A DNA stretch of 10,384 bases from Desulfuromonadaceae bacterium GWB2_53_15 (GCA_001824455.1 MHXL01000123.1:1-10384), one strand, 5' to 3'; positions 1-6,938 are shown, counted from the stretch's first letter. The notes: generated by a model from the sequence alone, not told the origin. Numbers and translations: made by a program.

Positions 1-89
1 TCGGCCCCCTGGCGCAGAAGTTCCGCGATGCAGCGGTAGCCAACCGTGTGGTAGGCGCAGACGATCAGTTTATTGTTCTTCAAAGCCAT
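1..89 (-). CDS. arnA: ArnA-type UDP-sugar formyltransferase, N-terminal fragment (partial at window edge)
   Basis: Only the first 29 codons are in the window and the gene runs off the left edge. The translated start contains KLIVCAYHTVGYRCIAELL, which resembles the N-terminal Rossmann strand and first helix of E. coli ArnA (TVVFAYHDMGCLGIEALL). ArnA uses N10-formyl-tetrahydrofolate to formylate UDP-4-amino-4-deoxy-L-arabinose in the cytoplasm. Its product is the substrate of ArnC, which is encoded directly upstream, and the two frames overlap by 20 nt. The ATG at 89-87 has GAAGGA only 3 nt upstream, so an in-frame TTG at 83-81 with a 9-nt spacer is a possible alternative start. It cannot be told from this fragment whether the protein is formyltransferase-only or the two-domain ArnA with a C-terminal decarboxylase. 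The call rests on a short match plus context. Confidence 0.72.
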   Translation of the reverse strand, partial: MALKNNKLIVCAYHTVGYRCIAELLRQGA

Positions 90-1008
90 AGGTCCTTCTG
101 ACCACAAATCTGGGCCGTTTTCTGACTTCTTGATAAATTCGGCCCACATACTCGCCCACAATACCGATCCCCAGGATAATGATGCCGATAAAGAAGAACA
201 GGATTGCAAAGAGGGTAAAGACCCCCTCCACCTCGGCACCGACGATAAAACGCCGGACAAACAGGAACAGGGCAAAGGCCAGCGACAGAATTGCTGTGAT
301 AATGCCGAACAGGGCGAACAGTTGCAACGGCACCACCGAGAAACCGGTCATCAGGTCGAAATTTAGACGGATCAGACTATAAAAGGAATACTTGCTCTCG
401 CCCTGGGCCCGTTCAGAATGGGCTACCTCGATCTCGGCCGGGTTTGAGGCAAAGGTCTGGGCCAAGGCGGGAATAAAGGTGGTCGTTTCCCGGCAGCGGT
501 TGATGTTGTCCACCACATAACGGTGATAGGCGCGCAGCATGCAGCCGTAATCGCTCATCCGCATGCCGGTCATTTTATTGGTGGTGATGTTGACGATTCG
601 CGAGGCCAACCGCCGAAACAGGGAATCCTGCCGTTTCTGCCGGATTGTGCCGACCACGTCGTGCCCCTTCTCGATCTCGGCCACCAGGCGCGGGATTTCC
701 TCGGGTGGGTTCTGCAGATCAGCATCAAGGGTTATAACGATCTCGCCCTGTGACATCTCGAATGCCGCCAGGATAGCCATGTGCTGGCCAAAATTGCCAT
801 TGAACTCAATCACCTTGACGCCGGGATATTCCTGCACAAAACTCCGCAGGATCTCCAGCGAGCGATCGCGCGAACCGTCGTTGGTGAAGAGGATCTCAAA
901 AGACTTGCCGGTCCCCTGGACGGCCGGATAAAGCCGTTGCATCAAGGGTGCAAGGTTGGACTCCTCGTTATAGACCGGTATGACGATACTCAGATAAGGT
1001 TGTTCCAC
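70..1008 (-). CDS. arnC: ArnC-like undecaprenyl-phosphate 4-deoxy-4-formamido-L-arabinose transferase (GT2)
   Basis: This 312-residue protein is a membrane-anchored family 2 glycosyltransferase (E. coli ArnC has 322 residues). It is expected to move a formamido-arabinose from UDP to undecaprenyl phosphate on the cytoplasmic face, for later transfer to lipid A. Visible motifs are PVYNE (11-15), NDGS (43-46), the DXD-type DADLQNPPEEI (95-105), DYGCMLRAY (153-161) and GESKYSF (203-209). Two hydrophobic segments follow at about 228-251 and 263-286, then a basic tail. Agreement with ArnC through DADLQNPPEEIPRLVA and the VGT-RQ-RQDS-FR region is close, favouring ArnC over generic dolichol-phosphate mannose synthases. 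The start is GTG at 1008-1006 with GGGAG six bases upstream. It lies 12 bp after rnd and overlaps the arnA-like start. The exact sugar is inferred from homology. Confidence 0.93.
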   Translation of the reverse strand: MEQPYLSIVIPVYNEESNLAPLMQRLYPAVQGTGKSFEILFTNDGSRDRSLEILRSFVQEYPGVKVIEFNGNFGQHMAILAAFEMSQGEIVITLDADLQNPPEEIPRLVAEIEKGHDVVGTIRQKRQDSLFRRLASRIVNITTNKMTGMRMSDYGCMLRAYHRYVVDNINRCRETTTFIPALAQTFASNPAEIEVAHSERAQGESKYSFYSLIRLNFDLMTGFSVVPLQLFALFGIITAILSLAFALFLFVRRFIVGAEVEGVFTLFAILFFFIGIIILGIGIVGEYVGRIYQEVRKRPRFVVRRTYGFEEQ

Positions 1009-1020
1009 GCTCTGCTCCCG

Positions 1021-2172
1021 TTAACAGTCTGCTGCCAGCTCAGCCAGCAAATCCCTTCCGTACAACCCCTTCTGCCAGTCCCGCATCCCCGCCACACTGT
1101 TCAGGTCGTCAGGTGCAAGGGGATACGCGTCGGCAACACTTTCCAGCAACCAGTTGGGGGCGACCACACCCGGTTCAAGTCCGAGCAGGGAACTTTGCTG
1201 CTCGCGCCAGGATTTGAGGCGTTTAAGGCGTTCTTTGGTCCCGTCTGTCGGTTCTTCCTTCCTTTGACGTGGAAAACGGGGCAGATCTTCCTCTGGCAGG
1301 GCCAAGCCCTTTATGATCGCCCTCAGGATACTTTCTCCATGGCGCTGAATCTGGCCTGGTGTCATCCCCTTGACCGCTGCCAGTTCACTAAGGCTGCGGG
1401 GCCGTTTCTCGGCCGCCTCCTGAAGGGTTTCAGCCGAGATTACCTTGAATGGCGGACGGTCAAATTCCCGGGCCAAGCGGTCACGTAACTGCAAGAGTTC
1501 TTCCAGTACGGCCAGGCTGCGCCCTTTCAGTTTCCCGGCTCCCTTGCAGGATATAAACAGCGGCCCTTCCTTATCGCTGACCCGGGCCTGACAGACCAAT
1601 CGGCATTCCTCCTCCAACCAGGAAAGGCGGCCCTTTTCCGCCAGCTCGCCACGAAGCTGATCATACAGCGACAGCAGGTAGGCTGTGTCCGCCGTTGCAT
1701 AAGCGCACATCTCGGCACTGAGCGGCCGTTTGCTCCAATCTGCTTTCTGATATTTCTTATTCAGCTCGACCCCGAACCGCGACTTGAGGAGAGCTGCCAG
1801 TCCAAATTCCGTGAGCCCCAGGAAACGGGAGGCAATCATCGTATCAAAGAGATTGCCGACCTCGATGCCGAAATCCCGGTGCAAAGAGCGGATGTCATAG
1901 TCGGCGCCATGCATCACCGTCAGGATGCCAGGATCACTCAACGGCGCTGCCAGGGGCGACAGATCCTTAAGCGCCAGCGGATCGATCAGCCAGCTCTCGC
2001 TACGGGTCGATATCTGGATCAGGCAGACCTTTTCCTGATAGTGGTGAAGCGAATCCATTTCCAGATCAACAGCCAGTTCTGTTTCCCGGCCAAGAAGAGC
2101 AGACACTTCTGAGAAGCGCTCTGCGTCGGTAATAATTTCGCAAGCTCCTGCTTGCTGAATTTGTGACGACAA
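1021..2172 (-). CDS. rnd: Ribonuclease D (3'-5' exonuclease with HRDC domain)
   Basis: The product is a DEDDy-family 3'-5' exoribonuclease that trims tRNA and other small RNA 3' ends. Exo I is AVDLEMDS with D36 and E38, Exo II is HGADYDIRSL with D93, and Exo III is YATAD with Y158 and D162, so the whole catalytic set is present. An HRDC domain follows at about 214-288. The C-terminal stretch near 340-380 looks like the second HRDC-like helical domain of RNase D. Length is 383 residues against 375 in E. coli. I chose the TTG at 2172-2170 because AAGGAG lies 8 nt upstream and the start falls 2 bp after the mqnC stop. Extending the frame to an ATG at 2382 would add 70 residues that are only mqnC read in another frame. 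Confidence 0.93.
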   Translation of the reverse strand: MSSQIQQAGACEIITDAERFSEVSALLGRETELAVDLEMDSLHHYQEKVCLIQISTRSESWLIDPLALKDLSPLAAPLSDPGILTVMHGADYDIRSLHRDFGIEVGNLFDTMIASRFLGLTEFGLAALLKSRFGVELNKKYQKADWSKRPLSAEMCAYATADTAYLLSLYDQLRGELAEKGRLSWLEEECRLVCQARVSDKEGPLFISCKGAGKLKGRSLAVLEELLQLRDRLAREFDRPPFKVISAETLQEAAEKRPRSLSELAAVKGMTPGQIQRHGESILRAIIKGLALPEEDLPRFPRQRKEEPTDGTKERLKRLKSWREQQSSLLGLEPGVVAPNWLLESVADAYPLAPDDLNSVAGMRDWQKGLYGRDLLAELAADC

Positions 2173-2174
2173 TT

Positions 2175-3239
2175 CTAAAACTCCTTGACGATACTGTAGG
2201 TGGTAGTACGCTGGGCGGCCCGAAATCCGGCAGCCCGTACAAGGGATATCATTTCTTCCTGAGACATGCGGAAACTGCACCCGGCAGCCGCCACTACATT
2301 TTCCTCCAACATGGTGCCCCCTAAATCGTTGGCCCCGAAAAAAAGCGCAACCTGGGCCATTTTGGCGCCTTGAGTGACCCAACTGGCCTGAATATTTGAG
2401 ACATTGTCCAACACGATCCGCGCCAGCGCCAGCACCTTGAGGTACTCCACACCCGAGGCTGTAGTACCCCCCAGCTCAGTATTCCCCGGTTGATAAGTCC
2501 AGGGAATGAAGGCCGTGAAGGAGCCACCACTGTCCTGGAGTTCACGCACTCGGAAGAGGTGCTCAACTATATCCTCCGGCCTTTCGCGACTGCCGAACAT
2601 CATGGTAGCCGTGCTGGGCATGCCAAGGGTAGCAGCCTTGAGCATTACGTCAGCCCACTGGCGCCAGCCGATCTTGTTGGGAGAGATGCTGCCTCGCACC
2701 TTGTCCACCAGGATCTCAGCCCCGCCCCCCGGGATTGAGTCAAGCCCGGCAACCTTGAGTCGCAACAAGGTTTCTTCCGGCGACAGACCGGAGTTAGTGG
2801 CGATGCAGGTAACTTCGGCCGGCGAAAGAGAGTGGTTCTGAACTACGGGGAAACGCACCTTGATCTCACGGAACAGGTCTTCAAAAAAGCCGATCTTCAG
2901 ATCAGGATTAAGCCCCCCCTGCATGAGGAGCTGAGTTCCTCCCTGCTCGACCAGCTCTGCGATTTTGTGAAAGATCTCTTCGTGGGGGAGCACATAGGCA
3001 TCATCCGCCCCCTTATCGCGATAGAAGGCACAGAAGGTACATTTTGAATCACAAATGTTGGTGTAGTTGACATTGCGATCAACAACGAATGTGACCACAT
3101 TTTCCGGGTGCAACTTACGACGTATTCTGTCAGCAGCCTTGCCGATGGCAAGCAGATCTCCATCAACCAGAATTTGAAGGGCTTCTTCCCGTCCAATGCG
3201 TTGGCCGGAATTAGTTATTTCCAGATTAGCTCCCATCAT
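2175..3239 (-). CDS. mqnC: Cyclic dehypoxanthinyl futalosine synthase (radical SAM, menaquinone biosynthesis)
   Basis: MqnC cyclises dehypoxanthinyl futalosine in the futalosine route to menaquinone, using S-adenosylmethionine and a [4Fe-4S] cluster. The 354-residue protein has the radical-SAM triad C63-x3-C67-x2-C70 in NYTNICDSKCTFCAFYR. Other family stretches are QGGLNPDL, SIPGGGAEIL, FTAFIPWTYQP, SWVTQG and GANDLGGTMLEENVV. The latter group and the AFYR after the third cysteine favour MqnC over its relatives MqnE and CofH. The upstream PAS gene ends in an ATGA overlap with the first ATG. No strong Shine-Dalgarno precedes it, so translation probably depends on coupling; a second ATG follows immediately. 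No other mqn gene is in the window. Its presence implies a menaquinone-based respiratory chain. Confidence 0.95.
   Translation of the reverse strand: MMGANLEITNSGQRIGREEALQILVDGDLLAIGKAADRIRRKLHPENVVTFVVDRNVNYTNICDSKCTFCAFYRDKGADDAYVLPHEEIFHKIAELVEQGGTQLLMQGGLNPDLKIGFFEDLFREIKVRFPVVQNHSLSPAEVTCIATNSGLSPEETLLRLKVAGLDSIPGGGAEILVDKVRGSISPNKIGWRQWADVMLKAATLGMPSTATMMFGSRERPEDIVEHLFRVRELQDSGGSFTAFIPWTYQPGNTELGGTTASGVEYLKVLALARIVLDNVSNIQASWVTQGAKMAQVALFFGANDLGGTMLEENVVAAAGCSFRMSQEEMISLVRAAGFRAAQRTTTYSIVKEF
2181..2186 (-). promoter_or_regulatory. Shine-Dalgarno that fixes the TTG start of rnd
   Basis: AAGGAG on the minus strand sits 8 nt before TTG (2172-2170), inside the last codons of mqnC. It is the only strong ribosome binding site near the beginning of the RNase D homology, and it decides for the short TTG-initiated protein. 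Confidence 0.75.
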
Positions 3240-4246
3240 GATTCTGCCAGGGGATTCCCCTTTTCCTGTTCCAACAGGCGGAACAAGCCGAAGGTCGCAA
3301 TTGGTCTGCCATTGGAAAAACTACAGTTTATTTGCCCTTCCACCGGTATCTCTTTTCCATCCTTACGCAATAAGTTGGTGCGCACGCCTTCCAGGCGTGT
3401 GCCGTGCATGAGAATTCCGAAGTGTTCCATACATTCTTTACGGCCTTCCGGGGCAATGATATTCCAAAACTTCAGGCCGACTATCTCATGGGGTTCATAG
3501 CCCAACGTCTCACGCCAGGCACGGTTGACAAACAAAAAAGAACCATCCGGAGTGACACACTGGACGATATCGCTGATATTTTCGAAAACATCGAGGCAGA
3601 TCTGCTCACGTTCGCGCAAAATGCGCTCGGTTTCGACACGGTTGGTGGTTTCCGTGTAGGCCAGGACAACATGGGTGACATCACCGTAGCGGTTTTTTAT
3701 CGGCACGCCGGAAACATCAAAATGCCTTCCGGCCTGCACCCAATCGCTCTGATGATAGGGCCGTCTGGTTTCCAGTATGCGCGCATAGGTGCAATTGGCT
3801 GGCAGGGTGGACATGCCGCACACGGCCTGACAACAGGTCTGGCCAATCAAGGTCTGTTCATTCAGTGAAAAGAGTTCAACGACTTTCTGGTTGTACATCT
3901 GTATCTGCATGCTGCTATCAAGCAGCATGATACCGACGCCAACCGAGGACAGGATGGCTTGAATCTCGTCATGAGCCATACGCAGGCGTTCATTGAGATC
4001 TTTCTCATGCTCGAGAATCTGGGCAAAAGCGTCTGCAACCGTCCCAATCGGATCAATTTCGATCAAGGTATCGTCATTGAGCTCTTCCGGACGAATCGGC
4101 AGCGTTCCCATCAGCATCAGCAACTGATTGGTTTTTCTTCGGATATACTCAACCTGTTTAAACTGCTGCTCTCTGAGAAACGTGTTTTCACTGACAAGTT
4201 GAGTGTCTTCGGAGTCCCCAAAAAACCTGTTGATAAATGCCTTCAT
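3236..4246 (-). CDS. Cytoplasmic two-PAS-domain protein with cysteine cluster, no output domain
   Basis: The 336-residue protein begins with a charged helical region (about 15-95, likely coiled coil). It then has a PAS domain at roughly 93-205 and a second at 213-326, the latter with FVNRAWRETLGYEPHEIVG and a PAC-like LLRKDGKEIPVEG. I see no transmembrane segment, kinase, GGDEF, HTH or methyl-accepting region. The first PAS carries C138, C139, C143 and C152 in the loop after LIGQ, a pattern seen in PAS domains of some deltaproteobacterial sensors. It may hold a metal centre or respond to redox, which is inference. The ATG overlaps the tusA stop as ATGA, with AAGGA 4 nt upstream, and its own stop overlaps mqnC. 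Without an output domain it must signal through a partner or by dimerisation. Its ligand cannot be read from sequence. Confidence 0.85.
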   Translation of the reverse strand: MKAFINRFFGDSEDTQLVSENTFLREQQFKQVEYIRRKTNQLLMLMGTLPIRPEELNDDTLIEIDPIGTVADAFAQILEHEKDLNERLRMAHDEIQAILSSVGVGIMLLDSSMQIQMYNQKVVELFSLNEQTLIGQTCCQAVCGMSTLPANCTYARILETRRPYHQSDWVQAGRHFDVSGVPIKNRYGDVTHVVLAYTETTNRVETERILREREQICLDVFENISDIVQCVTPDGSFLFVNRAWRETLGYEPHEIVGLKFWNIIAPEGRKECMEHFGILMHGTRLEGVRTNLLRKDGKEIPVEGQINCSFSNGRPIATFGLFRLLEQEKGNPLAES

Positions 4247-4506
4247 GCAGTCCTTTTTTCCATTTCATCTGGTTTTGCAAAGACGTCAATACGGTAAGAA
4301 TCAGCCTCCTTGATAACGCTGACTTCATATCCCATATTTGCAGCGGATTCGGGAATAGTCGCCGTTGAATCCCGGTTGTCAGACAAAAACGAAAGCCTGA
4401 TAACACCCGACCTGAGCGCTAATTTATTGGCGTTTATCTCGCGCAGTGCCATAAGCAATGACGATGGACATATCTGTCCGCGCATATCAATTTCTTTTAC
4501 TTGCAT
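4243..4506 (-). CDS. TusA-family sulfur carrier protein (TsuB/YeeD-like)
   Basis: This small protein of 87 residues has the TusA/SirA signature DMRGQICPSSL. C13 is the persulfide-carrying cysteine, placed at the start of the first helix. Family members relay sulfur between rhodaneses or desulfurases and acceptors. Those encoded beside YeeE transporters (YeeD/TsuB) help thiosulfate uptake or use. The usual CPxP motif is CPSS here, so the second proline is missing, while the active cysteine and first proline remain. The gene starts 54 bp after the transporter gene with no strong Shine-Dalgarno close to the ATG, and overlaps the PAS gene by four bases. A role in selenium transfer, as proposed for some YedE/YedF pairs, is an alternative. 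It is not the lone housekeeping TusA by context. Confidence 0.87.
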   Translation of the reverse strand: MQVKEIDMRGQICPSSLLMALREINANKLALRSGVIRLSFLSDNRDSTATIPESAANMGYEVSVIKEADSYRIDVFAKPDEMEKRTA

Positions 4507-4560
4507 ATAATTTTATACCCATCCGGCACCTTTGATGCAAACGGATAGTTCCTTTCAGTG

Positions 4561-5697
4561 TTAATCTTTCAGTACAATCCCGGTAAGCAACCTGCCCCCA
4601 AGCCAAGCTCCTGGCATCAGCCCCACAATAAAGAGAATGCTCTGTATCGCCAGAACAGGCAAACCACCCAGTATATGCCAGATATTGCAGGAGGGTGCCA
4701 TACGTGAAGCCAGCCCCATAAGAATACCGCCGATGAATGCCGATAAATACTGGGATCGCGGTACCCTGGCATGTATTTTGAATTCGCCCAATAAGCGCAC
4801 CGACAAAAATCCGCCCGCAATGAGCCCGCCGATCAAAGGAAATTGAATCAGGCTGATGGTGTCGCAGGCTGGCCCTGGGCCTCCGCTGTAGGTAATTCCC
4901 AACAAATGGTTGGGATAATCAAAGGCGCGGGCCTTGAAGTAGCTTAAACCCTCGGCATGTCCCGGAGCGAAAAGACTCACAATCCATGCGCCTGCCTTGG
5001 CGTAACTGGTGGTGATACCCAGCGGGATGCCGATGATCAGCACGGAGACCGTGACCAGTAATGCAAGCATCAAACCGGCCCTCCAAGGCTGCAGGTAACC
5101 ATCGGCAGCGGAACTCCTGACAAGTTTTCCGGCACGCCACCAGCGGAACAGCGGAATCGCCAGAAGTGTCGCAATAACTGAGATTACCGTTCCCTGCTGC
5201 AGGCCGACAAACTGGGCCAGAGTCACTTTGCCGGGCAGGATTCTCACTGTATCAGCAAATGATTTCCACACGGAATGGAACTCAGCATAAAGGGTGCTTC
5301 CCACGATCAGTCCGGCAAAGGCAACGGCGCTGACGATCTTCCCCGACCCCATTTTGTACAGCGTTCCGGCAACACATCCACCGGCCAGCACCATCCCAAC
5401 ACCAAAAAACATCCCGCCGACCAGGTTGGCCAAACTTGAAGAACCAAAACCCGGAAAAGGGAAGAGATAAATCAGTCCAGCCTGACGTGCGGCCTCAATC
5501 AGCACCATAATCGCCAATACTGTCAATAAAAGTATCCGCAGCTTAAAGGTACTTCGAAAGAGGAATAGATCGCGCAGCATACCTGCCATGCAGAAATCGG
5601 AACGATGCATGATAAAACCGGCCGCAAGTCCCAACAATAATGACGTACCAGCCGTTATGCATTCACCGGTTCCGCTCATGATGACGACTGTATGCAC
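4561..5697 (-). CDS. YeeE/YedE (TsuA-like) thiosulfate or related sulfur-compound transporter
   Basis: The product is a 378-residue, highly hydrophobic inner-membrane protein with about nine or more membrane segments. Two related halves carry the family cysteines: FIMHRSDFCMAGMLRD (C36), GMVLAGGCVAGTLYKMGSG (C108) and GLASRMAPSCNIWHILGGLP (C337), with a further cysteine at SGGPGPACDT (C278). In TsuA of Spirochaeta thermophila a line of conserved cysteines passes thiosulfate across the membrane, and these residues probably correspond. The following tusA-like gene fits the known TsuA-TsuB partnership. Some YedE relatives are linked to selenium metabolism, so the substrate is uncertain. Start choice: GTG at 5697-5695 has GGAG five bases upstream, while ATG at 5679-5677 forms an ATGA overlap with the thioesterase stop but lacks a good Shine-Dalgarno. 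The true protein could therefore be 372 residues. Confidence 0.9.
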   Translation of the reverse strand: MHTVVIMSGTGECITAGTSLLLGLAAGFIMHRSDFCMAGMLRDLFLFRSTFKLRILLLTVLAIMVLIEAARQAGLIYLFPFPGFGSSSLANLVGGMFFGVGMVLAGGCVAGTLYKMGSGKIVSAVAFAGLIVGSTLYAEFHSVWKSFADTVRILPGKVTLAQFVGLQQGTVISVIATLLAIPLFRWWRAGKLVRSSAADGYLQPWRAGLMLALLVTVSVLIIGIPLGITTSYAKAGAWIVSLFAPGHAEGLSYFKARAFDYPNHLLGITYSGGPGPACDTISLIQFPLIGGLIAGGFLSVRLLGEFKIHARVPRSQYLSAFIGGILMGLASRMAPSCNIWHILGGLPVLAIQSILFIVGLMPGAWLGGRLLTGIVLKD

Positions 5698-6080
5698 TCT
5701 GTCTCCAACACCTGCCTGACAGCACCGGGGATACGCTGCGCTTTGTATGTAGGACCGATACAGGCCAGAGTCACCCTTGAATCCACGAGCAACCGTCCAT
5801 CAAGCAGTCTGATCGCCTGCTGATGAAAAGTCACGGAGGAAGCTGTGACAAGCTTCGGCGTGGTGATGATCTTCAGTATGTCGTCATGATGCGCAGGGGC
5901 CTTGAAATCTATCTCCATCCGCACAACGGGAAAGACATAACCGGACGCAGCAAGCGAAGAAACGGAAAGATCACGTTCACGGAGATACTCGGTACGAGCT
6001 CGCTCGAAGTATTTAAGATAGTTGGCGTGGTAGACCACACCGGCTGCATCCGTGTCCTCGTAATAGATGCGAACCTGCAT
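5676..6080 (-). CDS. ybgC: YbgC-family acyl-CoA thioesterase (hot-dog fold)
   Basis: This 134-residue protein aligns with E. coli YbgC (134 residues) from its start: VRIYYEDTDAAGVVYHANYLKYFERARTE against [29 protein letters not shown]. D11 and H18 correspond to YbgC D18 and H25 of the 4-hydroxybenzoyl-CoA thioesterase-type active site. It should hydrolyse acyl-CoA thioesters in the cytoplasm, with substrate unknown. YbgC often precedes tol-pal genes, but none are present here; instead it sits between a lipoprotein gene (1 bp away) and the sulfur transporter (overlapping). The Shine-Dalgarno before its ATG is weak, and the single-base gap after the lipoprotein stop suggests reinitiation by the same ribosomes. 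Confidence 0.92.
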   Translation of the reverse strand: MQVRIYYEDTDAAGVVYHANYLKYFERARTEYLRERDLSVSSLAASGYVFPVVRMEIDFKAPAHHDDILKIITTPKLVTASSVTFHQQAIRLLDGRLLVDSRVTLACIGPTYKAQRIPGAVRQVLETECIQSSS

Positions 6081-6081
6081 A

Positions 6082-6807
6082 TTACTTAAACTTCAGATTT
6101 ATCGTTTGAACCCTGCCGGTATTGCGAAATTTGACCTGCAGCCGCAATTCCTTAGCCGTTTTTGCTTCGCCGGGAAAAAAGATAAAGCCGCTTGCCAAGG
6201 CATCTGCCGGCATAACCTTGCCTTCGATTCCCTTTTCGCGAACATCGTCGGCAATTTTGTATTGTCGCTCCCGGTCATCACCAGCCTTGTCGGCACCACC
6301 GATCACTGCACCGCCAGCTCCACCAAGCACCCCACCCTTAAGCACTGCTGAACCCACATTGCGACCAGATACGATGCCGATCGCCAAACCAAGCAGTGCA
6401 CCTGCAGCAGCACCAAAAGCAGCACCCTTACCAGCCCCTTTACCTATGGCTCCGGACTGGGTCGCTTTTTCAACCCGCTCCACAGCATCGCGGTTGGTGA
6501 GAACCTTCCAGTAACGATTGGAGGCATCAATCAAGAAGGTTTGTCCGGCTACAACCTCTACCCCTTGGTTACTTTTATTGTCCATAGCCACCTGGACCGG
6601 CAGGACCCCGGCAGCATGAATATCAAATCCAAAGGCCTCTTCGGCCAATTTTTGATCGGCAAAGGCCTCGGCACCAACCATCAAGCCTGAGGCGTCTTGG
6701 GAGTTACTGTAATCCTGAGGGGGCCTGAACGATACTGATCGGCTTTCGTAGGTGGCGCAGGCGGAAAGATGCGCAGCAATTACCATGATACAAATAATTT
6801 TTTTCAT
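6082..6807 (-). CDS. Glycine-zipper lipoprotein of unknown function
   Basis: The 241-residue protein has a short signal peptide with a lipobox LSAC, so C17 should be lipidated and the protein anchored in the envelope, probably the outer membrane. Residues about 118-172 form a glycine zipper with GxxxG-type repeats (GAGKGAAFGAAAGALLGLAIG, then GGVLGGAGGAVIGG), a membrane-associating or oligomerising element. On both sides lie beta-rich segments: 62-103 (GVLPVQVAMDNKS, VVAGQTFLID) and 196-241 (GFIFFPGEAKTAKELRLQVKFRN). The two parts could be halves of a single beta-sandwich interrupted by the zipper. The ATG is well supported by GAGAGGTGA just upstream. It is the first gene after a 229-bp gap and probably heads the following operon. 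No specific function can be assigned. Confidence 0.85.
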   Translation of the reverse strand: MKKIICIMVIAAHLSACATYESRSVSFRPPQDYSNSQDASGLMVGAEAFADQKLAEEAFGFDIHAAGVLPVQVAMDNKSNQGVEVVAGQTFLIDASNRYWKVLTNRDAVERVEKATQSGAIGKGAGKGAAFGAAAGALLGLAIGIVSGRNVGSAVLKGGVLGGAGGAVIGGADKAGDDRERQYKIADDVREKGIEGKVMPADALASGFIFFPGEAKTAKELRLQVKFRNTGRVQTINLKFK

Positions 6808-6810
6808 TGC

Positions 6811-6817
6811 TCACCTC
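6811..6817 (-). promoter_or_regulatory. Shine-Dalgarno of the lipoprotein gene
   Basis: GAGGTGA on the minus strand lies immediately before the ATG at 6807-6805, with GAGG six bases from it. It is a close match to the anti-Shine-Dalgarno and the strongest such site in the downstream gene series, as expected for the first gene of an operon. Confidence 0.6.
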
Positions 6818-6845
6818 TCTGCAATAATTTACTGCCTATCTTAAC

Positions 6846-6874
6846 ACTTTAGTTCAGATTCAACTGCTCTGCAA
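6846..6874 (-). promoter_or_regulatory. Possible sigma-70-type promoter for the lipoprotein operon
   Basis: On the minus strand TTGCAG (6874-6869) and TAAAGT (6851-6846) are separated by 17 bp and lie about 40 bp upstream of the lipoprotein ATG. The matches to TTGACA and TATAAT are 3/6 and 4/6, so this is a weak candidate. It is supported mainly by spacing and position in the only sizeable gap of the window. Confidence 0.28.
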
Positions 6875-6914
6875 CTTCATTCTACGGAAAAATCCGCGCT
6901 GCATCGGCCGTCCC

Positions 6915-6938
6915 GGCTAAAACGTCCAAATTTTAGCC
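6915..6938. repeat. Perfect 8-bp inverted repeat in the rsmG-lipoprotein gap
   Basis: GGCTAAAA (6915-6922) and TTTTAGCC (6931-6938) are exact complements around an 8-nt spacer. There is no T run after it on either strand, so it is not a standard terminator. It lies about 40 bp upstream of the candidate -35 and could be a regulator binding site or an RNA hairpin. This is seen directly in sequence; function is unknown. Confidence 0.5.

Noticed and set aside
781..1488. A 235-codon open frame on the plus strand across arnC and rnd
   Set aside because: It is antisense to two well-supported genes, has no recognisable domain and reads as low-complexity shadow sequence.
2173..2382. A 70-residue N-terminal extension of RNase D from an upstream ATG
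   Set aside because: The extension lies wholly within mqnC in another frame, has no homology-like composition, and a TTG with a strong Shine-Dalgarno fits the RNase D start.
3250..3260. GGGGATTCCCC followed by T's near the end of the PAS gene as an intrinsic terminator
   Set aside because: The stem is only 4 bp with a triloop, the T's are on the strand opposite to transcription, and it lies inside coding sequence.
3404..3868. A 154-codon open frame on the plus strand opposite the PAS gene
   Set aside because: It is the antisense shadow of a protein with clear PAS homology, with no family motif of its own.
4521..4546. ATCCG/CGGAT inverted repeat in the yeeE-tusA gap as a regulatory hairpin
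   Set aside because: Only a 5-bp stem with a 16-nt loop, within chance expectation.
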